The notes under the pieces: generated by a model
What the model was told of the DNA's origin: nothing
Seen by the model: only the letters and a program-made list of their open reading frames with translations
Database searches by the model: none
Assembly: GCA_016743925.1 (NCBI GenBank)
Contig: JADGFH010000217.1
Coordinates: 1-8,767, forward strand
DNA length: 8,767 nucleotides
DNA from: Labilibaculum sp.
GTDB taxonomy: Bacteria; Bacteroidota; Bacteroidia; Bacteroidales; Marinifilaceae
Direction: 5' to 3'
Position numbers and translations under genes: made by a program
Shown here: positions 7,234 to 8,767 of the stretch, piece by piece
Layout of the letters: every line of letters begins with the position of its first letter
Numbering within the stretch: the stretch's first letter is position 1

Positions 7234-8165
7234 GTTACCCTCAATATGACTGAACCAATTAAAATAAGAAAAGTTGATGATTTAATATACTCTCTTTATA
7301 ATGCAGCAGGTATCCAAAAAGGGTCACATTGTTATAGAGGTCAAGTAAATCATTCATGGCAAGTTTTGCCAAGTTTATTAAGAAAGAGTAGATATGAAGC
7401 TTTATTACTTCAAAGATCACTTCTTAAGCGATTTCTTATGAAATCTAACGATTTACCTTACGTTAAGAGCAATGATCCAATCGAATACTTTATGGTTCTT
7501 CAACATTTTGGTATACCAACTAAGCTTCTTGACTTAACGCTTGATCCTTTAATTGCACTATTCTTTTCTTGCTACGATCCTGATAAAGAAAACGAAAATG
7601 TAGATGGCAAAGTATTATTATATCCGATAAACCAATACGAGAAGCTCCCGATAAATGAAAATGAATTAGAAGTTTATAATAAAGCAATAACTAAAGAAAA
7701 TATCAATGATCTTCTTTGGAAAAGAATTTCTCCAGACAGACATTTATATTTCGAACCTCTTATAAAAAATGTCAGAATGAGAGCTCAAGATGGTTGCTTT
7801 ATGTTCTTCAGTTCACAACCATTAAAAGACGGTGAAATAGAATTCATTTCGCTAGAGAAATTTCATCATGAACGAAATAAGTATATAGAAGAAATAAACA
7901 AAACGGCTGACCAGAAGGTTGAAAAATTATGGTATGCTCATATGTTTGTGGATAAGCATTTTAAAAAAAGTATTCTTCAAGAATTGGAAAATAAATATGG
8001 AATTTCAGCTAAGAGTATGTTTGTCGAGAATGATTATTTAGCAGAGTGCTCTTCCTTTTATGAAGACATATATAAAAGGGCTTTAATAACATTTGAGGAG
8101 TTAAAACTAAAAATACCTAAAGAAAAAGAAAATCAATTGTATTAGTGGTTAATACTGAGGGTAAC
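7234..8165. repeat. 10-bp inverted repeat bracketing the FRG coding region
   Basis: GTTACCCTCA at 7234-7243, three bases before the FRG start codon, has a perfect inverse copy TGAGGGTAAC at 8156-8165, ten bases after the stop. A second overlapping pair is ACGGTTAC at 7231-7238 and GTAACCGT at 8170-8177. The repeats lie almost exactly at the gene borders. They may be recombination or insertion ends, or coincidence. Confidence 0.5.
7246..8145 (+). CDS. FRG-domain protein, putative accessory/defence gene
   Basis: 299 residues from ATG 7246 (MTEPIKIRKVDDLIYSLYNA). The alternative GTG at 7216 adds ten residues but sits inside a palindrome. The FRG domain (PF08867) is clear: CYRGQ at 29-33 with W38 and PSLLR at 42-46, LQHFGIPTKLLDLTLDPLIA with LFF at 85-107, and RMRAQDGCFMFF at 177-188. 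Most relatives read PTRLLDWT where this one has PTKLLDLT, a mild departure. Residues 250-299 are charged and probably helical. There is no signal peptide or membrane segment, so it should be cytoplasmic. FRG proteins are widespread in mobile and defence islands; to my knowledge their biochemical activity is not settled, so a nuclease, transferase or toxin role would be guesswork. The gene stands alone, more than 950 bp from the surface-protein gene and 362 bp from the HAD gene, with palindromes on both sides. This fits an inserted accessory gene. Confidence 0.88.
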   Translation: MTEPIKIRKVDDLIYSLYNAAGIQKGSHCYRGQVNHSWQVLPSLLRKSRYEALLLQRSLLKRFLMKSNDLPYVKSNDPIEYFMVLQHFGIPTKLLDLTLDPLIALFFSCYDPDKENENVDGKVLLYPINQYEKLPINENELEVYNKAITKENINDLLWKRISPDRHLYFEPLIKNVRMRAQDGCFMFFSSQPLKDGEIEFISLEKFHHERNKYIEEINKTADQKVEKLWYAHMFVDKHFKKSILQELENKYGISAKSMFVENDYLAECSSFYEDIYKRALITFEELKLKIPKEKENQLY

Positions 8166-8175
8166 AAAAGTAACC

Positions 8176-8312
8176 GTTGCACAATTCGTTAAATTGAATA
8201 ATTCATCATTTCTCAACAGTTAATGAAAATAGGTAGGCATGTAAATCAACTAGTTGAGTTTGTGTGAAATTAGTGTGTTATATGTTTTTCTGTATTTTTT
8301 AAGTTGTGCAAC
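8176..8312. repeat. Spaced inverted repeat downstream of the FRG gene
   Basis: GTTGCACAA at 8176-8184 is perfectly inverted at 8304-8312, extendable by two more pairs including one G-U, enclosing about 120 bp of AT-rich DNA. It could be the ends of a very small non-coding element or half of a recombination site. No target-site duplication is evident to me. Confidence 0.4.
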
Positions 8313-8380
8313 AGACACAAAAGCTAAATTATCATGGCGTTGATTAGTTAATTGATAGTTCAGTACAATTATGAAACACC

Positions 8381-8435
8381 AGCAAGCCAATCAAATTGGT
8401 TTGTTCAAAATATAAACAATTTCACTTGGCTTGCT
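8381..8435 (+). terminator. Hairpin between FRG and HAD genes, possible terminator
   Basis: AGCAAGCCAA at 8381-8390 pairs with TTGGCTTGCT at 8426-8435 across a 35-nt loop. The loop side also contains a smaller hairpin, CCAAT-CAA-ATTGG, at 8387-8399. There is no T-run after it. It lies about 240 bp beyond the FRG stop and about 70 bp before the HAD start. A terminator role is possible but weak. Confidence 0.3.
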
Positions 8436-8507
8436 TATTTGGCGCCTTGATAAGGCAACACATTAAATCGCCCAAGAAACGTAGCAAGATGGTAGCTGTT
8501 ATAAGAA

Positions 8508-8767
8508 ATGAACAATATGAAATTAGATGCAATACTCTGGGATTATGATGGAACTTTGGTTAATTCAGTACCGAAAAATATTGATATAACTAAACAGATT
8601 CTATCTATCGTTGCTCCAAGATTAACTGGAATAAATTTACCAGAATATCTTAAATCAGAGGATGATTATCATATTGCTAATCATCAATCCAAAAATTGGC
8701 AAGATTTATATATCAATTATTACGGAATGACAGAAAGCGAAACGCTTAAAGCTGGAACACTATGGAC
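8508..8767 (+). CDS. HAD-superfamily hydrolase, N-terminal part (continues past window)
   Basis: 86 complete codons are visible. The frame is closed upstream by a TAA at 8502-8504, so the start is ATG 8508 or, nine bases on, ATG 8517. HAD motif I is present as ILWDYDGTLVNS at 9-20, with Asp12 the expected nucleophile and Asp14 the general acid. The following residues, through KNWQDLYINYYGMTESE, look like the helical cap of phosphoglycolate-phosphatase-like (subfamily I) enzymes. The likely activity is a Mg-dependent phosphatase on a small phosphorylated metabolite, but the substrate cannot be told. The remaining motifs are outside the window. Nothing ties it functionally to the FRG gene. Confidence 0.85.
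   Translation, partial: MNNMKLDAILWDYDGTLVNSVPKNIDITKQILSIVAPRLTGINLPEYLKSEDDYHIANHQSKNWQDLYINYYGMTESETLKAGTLW

Larger units (their letters stand above)
8146..8507. other. Intergenic stretch rich in inverted repeats, no gene
   Basis: No coding frame or tRNA is supported. It contains the far copy of the gene-bracketing repeat (8156-8177), a spaced inverted repeat (8176-8184 with 8304-8312), the palindrome TCAACTAGTTGA at 8246-8257, nested pairs AATCAAC/GTTGATT (8244-8250, 8339-8345) and TTTGTGT/ACACAAA (8259-8265, 8315-8321), a hairpin at 8381-8435, and a small hairpin GCCTT-GAT-AAGGC at 8444-8456. The HAD promoter should lie in its last part, but I see no clear consensus. Confidence 0.5.

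Noticed and set aside
8244..8345. Integron attC site
   Set aside because: The nested inverted repeats have the AAC...GTT order, but both cores break the RYYYAAC/GTTRRRY consensus, and there is no second site before the FRG gene and no integrase.
1..8767. Diversity-generating retroelement or retron
   Set aside because: No reverse transcriptase and no template/variable repeat pair with adenine-specific differences was seen.

Overview
The window is AT-rich DNA, most likely from a marine or anaerobic member of the Bacteroidota (a Marinilabiliales/Marinifilaceae-like organism is my best guess). That placement is inference. It rests on a large secreted protein built from DUF4347, cadherin-like, Fn3-like, BspA/DUF285, Big_2-like and MBG-like modules, on weak ribosome binding sites, and on the HAD protein style. 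All recognisable genes lie on the + strand.

Layout. (1) Bases 2-1351 hold the 3' part of a tail-fibre-like protein that is open at the window edge. Its N-terminal visible third is a tandem repeat and its C-terminal part has typical phage tail-fibre motifs. (2) An 18-bp-stem hairpin (1358-1402) follows directly. It separates this gene from the next and argues against a start codon inside it. (3) Bases 1511-6292 encode a 1593-residue secreted modular surface protein: signal peptide, DUF4347, thrombospondin-C-like domain, cadherin-like domains, Fn3-like domain, PKD-like domain, nine DUF285 repeats, a second Fn3-like domain, then Big_2-like/MBG/Big_2-like domains. The frame stays open for 29 codons past its TAA, to a TGA that sits 14 nt before a strong intrinsic terminator (6397-6444).

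(4) Bases 6445-7245 carry no convincing gene. They hold a possible decayed minus-strand fragment, a strictly phased array of eight 22-bp direct repeats (6763-6938), and dyad-symmetric operator-like elements just before the next gene. (5) Bases 7246-8145 encode an FRG-domain protein of the kind often seen in accessory or defence regions, bracketed by a 10-bp inverted repeat. (6) Bases 8146-8507 hold several inverted repeats and no gene. (7) From 8508 to the window edge is the start of a HAD-superfamily hydrolase.

The first two genes look like an extracellular adhesion or recognition pair (fibre plus multidomain surface protein). The FRG gene looks like an independent accessory insertion between this pair and the HAD gene, which may be core genome. 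The least explained element is the 22-bp array with two alternating unit types, followed by the FRG gene and its palindromes. I cannot show that it forms a working system.
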